64,000 nt of DNA from positions 1 to 64,000 of the forward strand of contig LM655205.1 in the NCBI GenBank assembly GCA_000824825.2. The letters are read 5' to 3'. Source of the stretch: Mesorhizobium sp. ORS 3324 (lineage in GTDB: Bacteria > Pseudomonadota > Alphaproteobacteria > Rhizobiales > Rhizobiaceae). Shown here in pieces: positions 8,654 through 15,969 of this stretch (its first letter is position 1; each line of letters starts with the position of its first letter). A model generated the notes under the pieces. The model was not told the origin of the DNA. It searched no databases and saw nothing but the letters and a program-made list of their open reading frames with translations. The position numbers and the translations under genes are program-made.

Positions 8654-9736
8654 CTACGGCGTGCAGGCCGATTGCGGCATCGGGTTCAGCCGGTAGATCT
8701 TGTCGTCCGACTTCGTCTTGCCGTCTGCCGCCTGCGAGCAGAGGTCGACGACGGCAAGCGCGTTGTTGGGGTTGGCGAGCATCATCGTGCCGCCGGCGCC
8801 GCGCTTGAGGAAAATCTCCTTCTGCGAGATGTCGCAGGCAAAATCGCTCATCTTCGACCTGGCCGAACAGCGCCACTGGTCGGCCTCGCCCTGGCAGGAA
8901 TAGGTCTGCGTGACCTTGGCCCCCTTCTGCCTGGTCGTCACCGAGACCGCGATGTCGGCGCCGTCGGGCCAGTTGGCGGCGTCGCCGCCGGCGGCGAAGG
9001 CGGCGAGCTCGATCGGGCCGCGGAAGACGCGGATCGACTGCGTCATCTGGTCGGGATGCGATTTCAGATGCGTGTCATCGTAGTCGCGGCCGTAGCAGAA
9101 GGGCTGGTCGGGCTTCAGCCGCTCCCGCAGCGGGGGCCCGAGTGCCGGATCGATCGGATCGATGCGCGCGAATTCTGCCTTGCAGGTCGAGGCCGGCATC
9201 GGGTCGAGACGGAAATTGTCGTCCTCACTGCCCAGCGCCTGCTTGGTGTACTCCGCCTTGCCGAGATCCTCCTCCGCACCCGCGTCGAGGTACACGTCAG
9301 GCTGTACGTTGGAGAGGATCAGCCGCCCCTTGTCGTCGACCTTGAGCGAGGCGAGCGTGCGGTCGCATTCCATGCCGCAGCGGATGCCGCTAGCCTTGTC
9401 GTTCGGATCCTCCTTGTTGCACCAGCCGTCCGCCCAGTCGGGCTTCTTGGCGCCGCGCACGGTGGTGGTGAGAAAGCCGTTATAGGCAGCGTCGGACATC
9501 GAGCTCGGCTCCTCGTTCGGCCGGCTCACCGGGTCGTGGCCGTAAAAGAAAAAGATGCGCGCCACCTTCTGGTGCGGATGCGCCTTGAGATGGGCGGCAT
9601 CATAGACGCGGCCGAAGCAGACGTCGGCGCCGTTGGGGCTCAGTTCGGTGAGTTTGTTGGCATCGTCGGCGCGCGCGGCGCCGGCAAATGCGAGGGCAGC
9701 GCCAAGCACCGCTCCCGCCAAGGTCCTCGACCTCAT
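8654..9736 (-). CDS. secreted protein with two copies of a Cys-containing domain, function unknown
   Basis: A 360-residue protein with a clear signal peptide (MRSRTLAGAVLGAALAFAGA, cleavage likely after ARA). The mature part is two similar halves: CFGRVYDAAHLKAHPHQ near the start is matched by CYGRDYDDTHLKSHPDQ in the second half, and FRLDPMPASTC by YRLNPMPQSAC at the end. Each half has several cysteines, suggesting disulfides in the periplasm. I do not recognise the family or function. ATG 9736 is preceded by GGAGGAGGGAAC, a strong ribosome site. The repeats suggest internal duplication. Confidence 0.75.
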   Translation of the reverse strand: MRSRTLAGAVLGAALAFAGAARADDANKLTELSPNGADVCFGRVYDAAHLKAHPHQKVARIFFFYGHDPVSRPNEEPSSMSDAAYNGFLTTTVRGAKKPDWADGWCNKEDPNDKASGIRCGMECDRTLASLKVDDKGRLILSNVQPDVYLDAGAEEDLGKAEYTKQALGSEDDNFRLDPMPASTCKAEFARIDPIDPALGPPLRERLKPDQPFCYGRDYDDTHLKSHPDQMTQSIRVFRGPIELAAFAAGGDAANWPDGADIAVSVTTRQKGAKVTQTYSCQGEADQWRCSARSKMSDFACDISQKEIFLKRGAGGTMMLANPNNALAVVDLCSQAADGKTKSDDKIYRLNPMPQSACTP

Positions 9737-9783
9737 GTGTTCCCTCCTCCCACCGACAGGACTGCGATTCATGCTAGTCTAGG

Positions 9784-9838
9784 CGCAATTCCGGGAAAAG
9801 TGTGTAACGGTTCCCCTTCTGGAATTGCGTAAAAACAA
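9784..9838. repeat. dispersed palindromic repeat, family A copy 2
   Basis: GCAATTCCGGGAAAAGTGT at the left end and GGAATTGCGTAAAAACAAA at the right end closely match the copies at 1817-1868 and 59815-59872. It lies between two divergent genes, so it may contribute to or interrupt their promoter region. Confidence 0.85.
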
Positions 9839-9896
9839 ATGGTTAGCGAAACCCGGACCAAGCAGGATTGCGAAAGCCGGCGGATGGAGGAATGCG

Positions 9897-10331
9897 ATGC
9901 TGCGCCGTGACATATTCCGTGCCGGGCTTGCCGGAGCCGCTGGCCTTTTCGGTCTGCGCCAGGCGAGCGCCGCCACGGGCGAGGAAAGGGTGAAGGTCGC
10001 CTATCATCTGAGCGACGCTGACAAGGTCAATTTCGTGCTCGGCAACATCAAGAACCACTATGACGGCACTGGCGGCAATGTCGAGATCGTGCTGGTCGTG
10101 CACGGTCCGGCGCTGGCGGCCTTCAAGGCCAAGAGCGCTTCCGGCGCGACGTCCAGCCGCTTTGCCGGCCTCGTCCAGCAGGGGCTCGTTCCGCAAGCCT
10201 GCGCCAACACCATGCACGGCATGGACATCGCGCTCACCGACCTGCTCGAAGGTTTCCAGGTCGCGGAGAAGGGCGGCGTCGTCAAGCTCGCGGAATTGCA
10301 GCGCCAGGGCTATGTCTATCTGAGGCCCTGA
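9897..10331 (+). CDS. DsrE-family protein with Tat-like signal
   Basis: A 144-residue protein with a twin-arginine-like N-terminus (MLRRDIFRAGLAGAAGLFG, cleavage near QASA) followed by a DsrE/DsrF-like fold: VKVAYHLSDADKVNFVLGNI, then VEIVLVVHGPAL, and a single conserved-looking cysteine in QACANTMHG. DsrE-like proteins carry or transfer sulfur in some pathways, but the secreted single-domain members are uncharacterised. GGAGG at 9886-9890 places the start at 9897. A reading frame extending upstream runs through a repeat element and was not used. Confidence 0.75.
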   Translation: MLRRDIFRAGLAGAAGLFGLRQASAATGEERVKVAYHLSDADKVNFVLGNIKNHYDGTGGNVEIVLVVHGPALAAFKAKSASGATSSRFAGLVQQGLVPQACANTMHGMDIALTDLLEGFQVAEKGGVVKLAELQRQGYVYLRP

Positions 10332-10414
10332 TTTCGCGCCCGATCTAACCTTGACTTGAACCCACGGCCGGCAAGCGTCTACCAATTGCCGGCACAAATC
10401 CCGGAGGTATCGAC

Positions 10415-11200
10415 GTGCCAGCCGACATGATCAATCTTGTCATTCCCGACCTTGCCGGCAAGGCGGTGCTGGTCACCGGCGCTTCGACCGGGATCGGCGC
10501 AGCCCTTGCCCTCGCCTATGCCCGGCAGAAATGCCGCGTCGCCCTGCATTATAATGCAAGCCGGGAAGCTGCAGAGGGCGTCGCCAAAACCATTCGTGAC
10601 GACGGCGGCGAGGTGTTTTTGACCCAAGGCGATTTTTCGGTCCCCGCCGATGTCGAGCGCGTGGTCGAGGAGAGCGCGAGCCATTTCGGCCGGCTCGACG
10701 GACTGGTCAACAATGCCGGCGGCATGCTCGGCCGCGTCGCCTATGCCGAGCAGACCGAGGCGCATTACGACGCGGTGATGGATCTCAACGCCCGTTCCGT
10801 TCTGACCGCCTCGCGGAAGGCGATCCCGTGGCTGAAGCGGCAGGGCGGCTTCATCATCAACACCACCTCGATCGCCGCCCGCAACGGCGCCGGCGGCGGC
10901 GCCGGCCTCTACGGCTCCGCCAAGGCCTTCGTCTCCAACGTGACGCGCGGCATGGCCAAGGAGCTGATCGGCTTCGGCATCCGCGTCAACGCCGTCGCGC
11001 CCGGCACCATCCTGACGCCCTTCCATGAGCGCTATTCGAGCGCGGAGCAGATGAGGGCCATGGTTGCGACCATCCCGCAGGGCCGCGCCGGAACGGCGCA
11101 GGATTGTGTCGGAGCCTACCTGTTCCTGTCTTCCGACAGCTTGAGCGGCTACATCATCGGCCAGGTAATCGAGGTCAATGGTGGCCAGTTGATGCCTTAA
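10415..11200 (+). CDS. short-chain dehydrogenase/reductase (SDR)
   Basis: A 261-residue classical SDR with NAD(P)-binding TGASTGIG near residue 20, the NNAGG motif, catalytic Ser in TTSIAARNG and YGSAKAF as the Tyr-Lys pair. The C-terminus SGYIIGQVIEVNGGQLMP is typical of FabG-like members. The GTG at 10415 is chosen because GGAGG at 10403-10407 is seven bases upstream. Substrate unknown; 3-oxoacyl reduction or a sugar/polyol oxidation are possible. It precedes a small monooxygenase-fold gene in the same direction. Confidence 0.85.
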   Translation: MPADMINLVIPDLAGKAVLVTGASTGIGAALALAYARQKCRVALHYNASREAAEGVAKTIRDDGGEVFLTQGDFSVPADVERVVEESASHFGRLDGLVNNAGGMLGRVAYAEQTEAHYDAVMDLNARSVLTASRKAIPWLKRQGGFIINTTSIAARNGAGGGAGLYGSAKAFVSNVTRGMAKELIGFGIRVNAVAPGTILTPFHERYSSAEQMRAMVATIPQGRAGTAQDCVGAYLFLSSDSLSGYIIGQVIEVNGGQLMP

Positions 11201-11251
11201 GCCGCCGACTGCATACTTGGGCGGCGTGCAACCTGGAGGGAGAGGAAGGGC

Positions 11252-11563
11252 ATGTTCGGACTGATCGGCAAGATGCGGGCGGCGCGCGGCCAGCGCGATG
11301 CGGTGATCGACGTGCTGCGCGAGACGACCGGTGCCCTGCCCGGCTGCCTGAGCTACATCGTCGCCACCGACCCCGCCGATGCCGACGCGATCTGGGTCAC
11401 CGAAGTGTGGACCGACCAGGCAAGCCATAAGGCCTCGCTGCAACTGCCGGAAGTCCAGGCGGCGATCGCCAAGGCGCGCCCCTTCATCGCCGGCTTCGAA
11501 TTCCAGGTCGAGACCCATCCAGTCGGCGGCGTCGGCCTTCCCGCACCGGAAAAGTCTAGTTGA
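11252..11563 (+). CDS. antibiotic biosynthesis monooxygenase (ABM/YgiN-like) domain protein
   Basis: A 103-residue dimeric ferredoxin-like fold protein. The patterns MFGLIGKMRAARGQRDAVIDVL and AIWVTEVWTDQASHKASLQ match ABM-domain proteins, which include quinol monooxygenases acting without cofactor. AGAGGAAGGGC before the ATG is a good ribosome site. It lies 51 bases after the SDR gene, so a shared transcript is likely. The substrate cannot be told. Confidence 0.8.
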   Translation: MFGLIGKMRAARGQRDAVIDVLRETTGALPGCLSYIVATDPADADAIWVTEVWTDQASHKASLQLPEVQAAIAKARPFIAGFEFQVETHPVGGVGLPAPEKSS

Positions 11564-11631
11564 CGGCCTGGACGAGGAATTTCTTCGAAAAGCGGGTTCG
11601 CATTTGTCCACGCCCGGTCTAAGAGCCGGGC

Positions 11632-12720
11632 ATGGACTCTTCACCAGAGCAACCACCCGTTGAACGCATGGCGCGGCTGCGTCCGCCACAGCAGTGGCTG
11701 GTTCTGGCGGTGTTCTCGCTGCTCTTTGCCGGCGCGCTGGAACTGGCCGCCCTGCCGGCAGCGCTGCTGATCGGCCCGATGCTGGCTGCGATCCTGACCG
11801 GCACCAACGGCGCCACGGTGCGCGTGCCCCGCCCGCTGTTCGGCGCCGCCCAGGCCGTTGTCGGGTGCCTGGTGGCCAATTCGATCTCGGCCGACATATT
11901 TGCAGCCTTCTACAAGGAATGGCCGCTGTTCGTCAGCGCCGTGGTGGCGACCATCGCAGCCTCCAGTGTGCTCGGCTGGCTGATCAGCCGCTGGCGCATC
12001 CTGCCAGGCACCACCGCCGTCTGGGGCTCCTCGCCGGGCGCTGCCACCGCCATGGTGCTGATGGCCGGCGCCTTCGGCGCCGATCAGCGCCTCGTCGCCT
12101 TCATGCAATATCTGCGCGTCATCTTCGTGTCGATGACGGCGGCGCTGGTCGCCAAGATGTGGGTCGATACCTCGGGCGTCCAAGTGCCGCCCATCGTCTG
12201 GTTTCCGCCGATCGACCCTGCGGCCTTCACCGCCACCATTGCCATCGCGTTCGTCGGCGGCCTGCTGGGCAGGCGGCTCAGGCTGCCCTCGCCCTTCTTC
12301 CTCGGCACCTTCATCTTCGGCGCCATCGTCCATCTCGGCTTCGGCGCGCCGATGCAGTTGCCGCCGTGGCTGCTGGCGGCGAGCTACGCCATGGTCGGCT
12401 GGTCGATCGGGCTGAATTTCACCCGGCCGATCCTGCGCCACGCGGCGCGTGCCCTGCCGCAGATCATCGGCTCCATCGTGGCGCTGATCGCCTTTTGCGG
12501 CGGCCTGGCATTCGTCATCAGCCGCGCGCTCGGCATCGACCCTTTGACCGCCTATCTCGCGACCAGCCCCGGCGGCATGGACAGCGTCGCCATCATTGCC
12601 GCGGCCGCGCGGCATGTCGACATCTCCTTCGTCATGGCGCTGCAGTCGGCCCGCTTCCTGGTCGTGCTGCTCATTGGGCCAAGCGTAGCCAAGCTCGTGG
12701 CGCGAAACGTCAGGGATTGA
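11632..12720 (+). CDS. AbrB-family transporter (AbrB duplication domain membrane protein)
   Basis: A 362-residue inner-membrane protein with about nine or ten hydrophobic helices arranged as two repeats, matching the AbrB/AmoA-like putative transporter family; it is sometimes misnamed ammonia monooxygenase. Motifs include WGSSPGAATAMVLMAGAFGAD in the first half and SPGGMDSVAIIA at the matching place in the second. Function is unproven; small-molecule export has been suggested for the family. It follows the ABM gene by 68 bases and precedes another SDR, so it may be part of one peripheral metabolic run. Confidence 0.8.
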   Translation: MDSSPEQPPVERMARLRPPQQWLVLAVFSLLFAGALELAALPAALLIGPMLAAILTGTNGATVRVPRPLFGAAQAVVGCLVANSISADIFAAFYKEWPLFVSAVVATIAASSVLGWLISRWRILPGTTAVWGSSPGAATAMVLMAGAFGADQRLVAFMQYLRVIFVSMTAALVAKMWVDTSGVQVPPIVWFPPIDPAAFTATIAIAFVGGLLGRRLRLPSPFFLGTFIFGAIVHLGFGAPMQLPPWLLAASYAMVGWSIGLNFTRPILRHAARALPQIIGSIVALIAFCGGLAFVISRALGIDPLTAYLATSPGGMDSVAIIAAAARHVDISFVMALQSARFLVVLLIGPSVAKLVARNVRD

Positions 12721-12754
12721 TCCGCGCTACCAAAGGCATGGGGAAACAAAGGAA

Positions 12755-13525
12755 ATGCCCATGACCCGCCGCGTGAACGCCGTAGACCTTTCTGGCCGTG
12801 TCGCCGTCGTGACCGGCGGCGCGCAAGGCATCGGCCTTGCCGTCGCCCGCCGCCTGCTGTCGTCGGGCGCCAGCGTCGCCATCTGGGACATCGACCAGGC
12901 CGCGACAGCCAAGGCTGTCGCCGAACTCGCGCCGCTCGGCCGCGTTGAAGCCTTCCTATGCGACCAGTCGCAGATCGAGGCAGTTGACCGCGCCGCCGGC
13001 GAGACTGAGCGAATGATCGGCCCCGTCGATCTCCTGGTCAACAATGCCGGCATCGCCGGCCCGGCCGCGACCGTGGTGGACTATGACCCCGCCGCGTGGC
13101 GGCAGATCGTCGACATCGACCTCAACGGCGTCTTCTATTGCTGCAGGCGCCTTGTCCCCGGCATGATCGCGCGCAACTACGGCCGCATCGTCAACGTCGC
13201 TTCCGTGGCCGGCAAGGAAGGCAACCCCAACGCCGCCGCCTATTCGGCCGCCAAGGCCGGCGTGCTGGCGCTGACCAAGTCGCTCGGCAAGGAGCTCGCC
13301 GGCCATGATATCGCCGTCAACGCTCTGACCCCCTCGCCCGCCCGCACCCGCATCCTCGACCAGCTTACCGAAGCGCAGGTAACCTACATGCTGGGCAAGG
13401 TGCCGCGCGGCCGCTTCGTCGAGGTCGAAGAAGCCGCGGCCATGGTGGCCTTCATGCTCTCGGACGAGAACTCCTTCACCACCGGTGCCACTTTCGACCT
13501 TTCCGGCGGCCGCGCCACCTACTGA
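12755..13525 (+). CDS. short-chain dehydrogenase/reductase (SDR)
   Basis: A 256-residue classical SDR: TGGAQGIG cofactor motif, NNAGIAGP, catalytic Ser in NVASVAGKEG, Tyr-Lys in YSAAKAG, and the end GATFDLSGGRATY. These features fit NAD(P)-dependent 3-oxoacyl or sugar dehydrogenases. It begins 34 bases after the AbrB-family gene; an internal ATG six bases downstream (12761) is an alternative start. Substrate unknown. Confidence 0.85.
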   Translation: MPMTRRVNAVDLSGRVAVVTGGAQGIGLAVARRLLSSGASVAIWDIDQAATAKAVAELAPLGRVEAFLCDQSQIEAVDRAAGETERMIGPVDLLVNNAGIAGPAATVVDYDPAAWRQIVDIDLNGVFYCCRRLVPGMIARNYGRIVNVASVAGKEGNPNAAAYSAAKAGVLALTKSLGKELAGHDIAVNALTPSPARTRILDQLTEAQVTYMLGKVPRGRFVEVEEAAAMVAFMLSDENSFTTGATFDLSGGRATY

Positions 13526-13619
13526 GTGAAAGCGGCCAGCGTCACCTTTTCGCATCGGTTCCCGGCACGATGGCCAAGCTTCGGCAGAGGCAAAGCCGTT
13601 GCCACCTTGGGCGTCGTCA

Positions 13620-14396
13620 TCAATCGAGCCTGTGCATCAGGTCGTCATCCAGCCAGCGGCCGAAGAAATAGACGAGCTGCTTGTGCCACCAGGGCCAGTC
13701 GTGGCTGACGTCGCCGCCCCAATAGTCGACCCAGGCTGGAATGGATTCGTCGCGCAGCACCTGCTCCAATTCCCGCGTCTCGGCAAGCATGCGCTCTTCC
13801 CAGGCGCCCTGCCCGCAGCAGAAAATCAGCCTCAGCGCCCGCAGCCGCCCGAGCAGCCGCTGGTCGACGATGCCCGGCAGATAATCGAGCGGCGAGTTGA
13901 AATAGATGCTGCCCTCCAGCGCCCGGCCGAAGAAGTCGCGGGTCGAATAGACGCCCGACAGCGAGATCACGCCGCTCGCCAGTTCTGGAAAGCGGAAGAC
14001 GAAATTCGACGAGTGGTAGCCGCCCATCGAGCAGCCACAGAACAGCGGCTTCAAAGTGCGTCCGCCATTGGCCTTGGCGGCGACCGCCTGGAGTTCCGGC
14101 AGCGCCTCCTCCCGCACATAGCGGAAATAGGCCTCGTGGCGGGCGATGCGGCTGGTGGGATCGCCATGCTTGTCGAAGAAGGATTCCGAATCGATGCCGT
14201 CGAGCGTGAACAGCTGGATACGGCCGGTGTCGATGAATTCGGCGAGCGCGCCAACGCCGCCCGAATCCTCGAACTGGTAGAAACGGCCCTGCGAGGTCGG
14301 GAACACCACCACCGGCCGCCCGGCGTGACCGTAGCGCTTGTATTCCATGTCACGGCCGAGGTTGCGGGCGTGGCCCTTGTGATAGGAAACGTCCAT
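13620..14396 (-). CDS. esterase-family alpha/beta hydrolase, partner of an ATP-grasp ligase
   Basis: A 258-residue cytosolic hydrolase of the esterase D/feruloyl esterase type. The nucleophile elbow is GCSMGGYHSS and a likely catalytic histidine lies in SHDWPWWHKQL; FPTSQGRFYQFED would shape the oxyanion hole. Its ATG at 14396 is four bases after the stop of the upstream ATP-grasp gene, so they form a two-gene operon. That pairing suggests the ligase makes an amide or ester-linked product which the hydrolase modifies or releases, but the compound is unknown. Confidence 0.8.
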   Translation of the reverse strand: MDVSYHKGHARNLGRDMEYKRYGHAGRPVVVFPTSQGRFYQFEDSGGVGALAEFIDTGRIQLFTLDGIDSESFFDKHGDPTSRIARHEAYFRYVREEALPELQAVAAKANGGRTLKPLFCGCSMGGYHSSNFVFRFPELASGVISLSGVYSTRDFFGRALEGSIYFNSPLDYLPGIVDQRLLGRLRALRLIFCCGQGAWEERMLAETRELEQVLRDESIPAWVDYWGGDVSHDWPWWHKQLVYFFGRWLDDDLMHRLD

Positions 14397-14400
14397 CGGC

Positions 14401-15567
14401 TCACGCCTTTTCCGCATGGATATAGTCGACCGCCTGGCGCAGCGCCTTCTGGTCCTTCGAGCGCATCTGGTAGGCGTAGTTGCCCATGGCGCGGCTGAAG
14501 ACCTCTTCAATGGCCTGGTGGTGGACGATCTTGTCGCCATGGGCGGCTAGCACGTCCTCATGGCTGTGCAAATAGTCGAGGTGCCGTTTGCGGCTGGCAT
14601 AGGCGGTGAAATACTTGCCCTTATAGGGGCCACCGGCCGCGTCCTTGACCACCATGTTTGCCCATTCGCCGTAGACGTCGATGTCGAAGGTGTAGTTGAT
14701 CGCATCCGTCATCCAGGCGCCGGGCGGGCGCATATTGACCTCGAGCGCGATGATGCGCTTGTCCCTGGTCTCGAACAGCTCGATGTGGAAGAAGCGTTCG
14801 CGCACGTCGAACGCCTTGAGTATCTTCCGGCCCGCCTCCTCGACCGCCGGCGTGATCTCCGGAAAGCAGGTATAGCTCATGTGGCGGTCGCGGTTGACCA
14901 CTTCCATGACGCTCTGGTCGTAGCGGTGGCTTGCCGCCAGCACCACCTCGCCGGCTCGGTTGACCAGCCCGTCATAGGTCACCACCAGCCCCTCGATGAA
15001 CTGCTCCATGACGAAGCTGACGCCCTCGGGCTTGTCCCTGAAGAACCGGTCGAGTTCCTTGGCATTGGAGATCTTGAACGTGTTCGAGGCGCCGGAACCC
15101 GAATCCGGCTTCACCACCACCGGATAGCCGACCCGGCGGATGAAGGTCATTGCCCCTGTTCGGTCCGAGCATTTGCGTTGCGGGATGGTCTCGACGCCGC
15201 TCTTGCGGAAGAAGGCGCGCATGCGGCTCTTGCGCTTCAGGTTCTTCACGAAATCGAGCTTGGTGCCGAAGATGTTGAAGTCGGTGCGGATGTTGGCCTC
15301 GAGCTCCAGCCAATGCTCGTTCAAGGATTCGAAGCGGTCGATGCGGCCCCATTTGTGGATGAAATGCCCCACCGCGCGGAACACGGCATCGTAATCTTCC
15401 ATGTCGGCGACGCGGTAATATTCCGAAAGTGCCGCCTTGAGCTTCCCGCTCAGCGTTTCATAGGCCGCGTCGCCTATGCCGAGCACGGTGGCGCCGGCCT
15501 TCTTCAGCCGGTCGCAGAAATCGGCGCCGTTGGCCGGGAAATGCGGCGAGAAGAACACGAAATTCAT
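14401..15567 (-). CDS. ATP-grasp domain carboxylate-amine ligase, substrate unknown
   Basis: A 388-residue ATP-grasp enzyme. ATP contacts are visible in YPVVVKPDSGSGASNTF and VMEQFIEG, and the metal-binding end of the site in ALEVNMRPPGAWMTDA. ATP-grasp ligases join a carboxylate, via acyl phosphate, to an amine or thiol. The N-terminal part (MNFVFFSPHFPANGADFCDRL) resembles the pre-ATP-grasp Rossmann domain. GGGGGAGGCC precedes the ATG. It is cotranscribed with the esterase gene downstream. No peptide synthetase or obvious substrate gene is near, so the product is open. Confidence 0.8.
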   Translation of the reverse strand: MNFVFFSPHFPANGADFCDRLKKAGATVLGIGDAAYETLSGKLKAALSEYYRVADMEDYDAVFRAVGHFIHKWGRIDRFESLNEHWLELEANIRTDFNIFGTKLDFVKNLKRKSRMRAFFRKSGVETIPQRKCSDRTGAMTFIRRVGYPVVVKPDSGSGASNTFKISNAKELDRFFRDKPEGVSFVMEQFIEGLVVTYDGLVNRAGEVVLAASHRYDQSVMEVVNRDRHMSYTCFPEITPAVEEAGRKILKAFDVRERFFHIELFETRDKRIIALEVNMRPPGAWMTDAINYTFDIDVYGEWANMVVKDAAGGPYKGKYFTAYASRKRHLDYLHSHEDVLAAHGDKIVHHQAIEEVFSRAMGNYAYQMRSKDQKALRQAVDYIHAEKA

Positions 15568-15969
15568 GCAAGGCCTCCCCCTGGGATCAGGTCCTCCGAA
15601 GGCGAGTGTGGCGCATTTGCCTGGTGCGGGGAAGGGCTTCAGGTTTCGCTCGGCCGGGCCGGCACTTGCCTCCGGATGGCTGCTCCTGTAAGAGAACCGC
15701 CATGACCACGCGCACCCGCTCCGTCGCTTCTCCTCGCCCCGGCTTTGCCGGCGAGACCGTGCGCGCGCTTGCTTCGACCCTGCTTCTTCTCGGCCTTATC
15801 GGCGATCGCCGGGTTCGCTGAAGGAGCGCCCGGCGGTCGAAAACCGCCGCTCGAGGCGCATGCTCCTTGGCCAGATGTTGGCAAGTCACATCACGCGAAC
15901 GAAACTTTTGGTAGAGGCGCCGCTCGGCACCAACCCGCCTGAAGGCGATCAGACGAGCCGCCGGGAGAA
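15568..15969. promoter_or_regulatory. intergenic region with leuA leader
   Basis: This 402-base stretch separates the divergent ATP-grasp gene and leuA. It contains a probable Leu-rich leader reading frame (15702-15821) and a hairpin at 15831-15849 (CGGCGGT and ACCGCCG around CGAAA). No T-rich terminator is obvious, so whether control is by termination or by translation cannot be said. Confidence 0.5.
15702..15821 (+). CDS. probable leuA leader peptide with Leu codon cluster
   Basis: ATG 15702 opens a 39-codon frame whose second half reads STLLLLGLIGDRRVR, giving five Leu codons within six positions and one Ile, then TGA. It ends about 148 bases before leuA and is followed at once by a stable hairpin. 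Leader peptides rich in the end-product amino acid are known for leu genes in many proteobacteria, so ribosome-mediated control by leucine is inferred. The frame is longer than typical leaders. Confidence 0.5.
   Translation: MTTRTRSVASPRPGFAGETVRALASTLLLLGLIGDRRVR

Noticed and set aside
8624-9832. A 402-codon open frame on the plus strand
   Set aside because: It is antisense to the secreted two-domain protein, which has a signal peptide and ribosome site. Its last codons fall in a repeat element.
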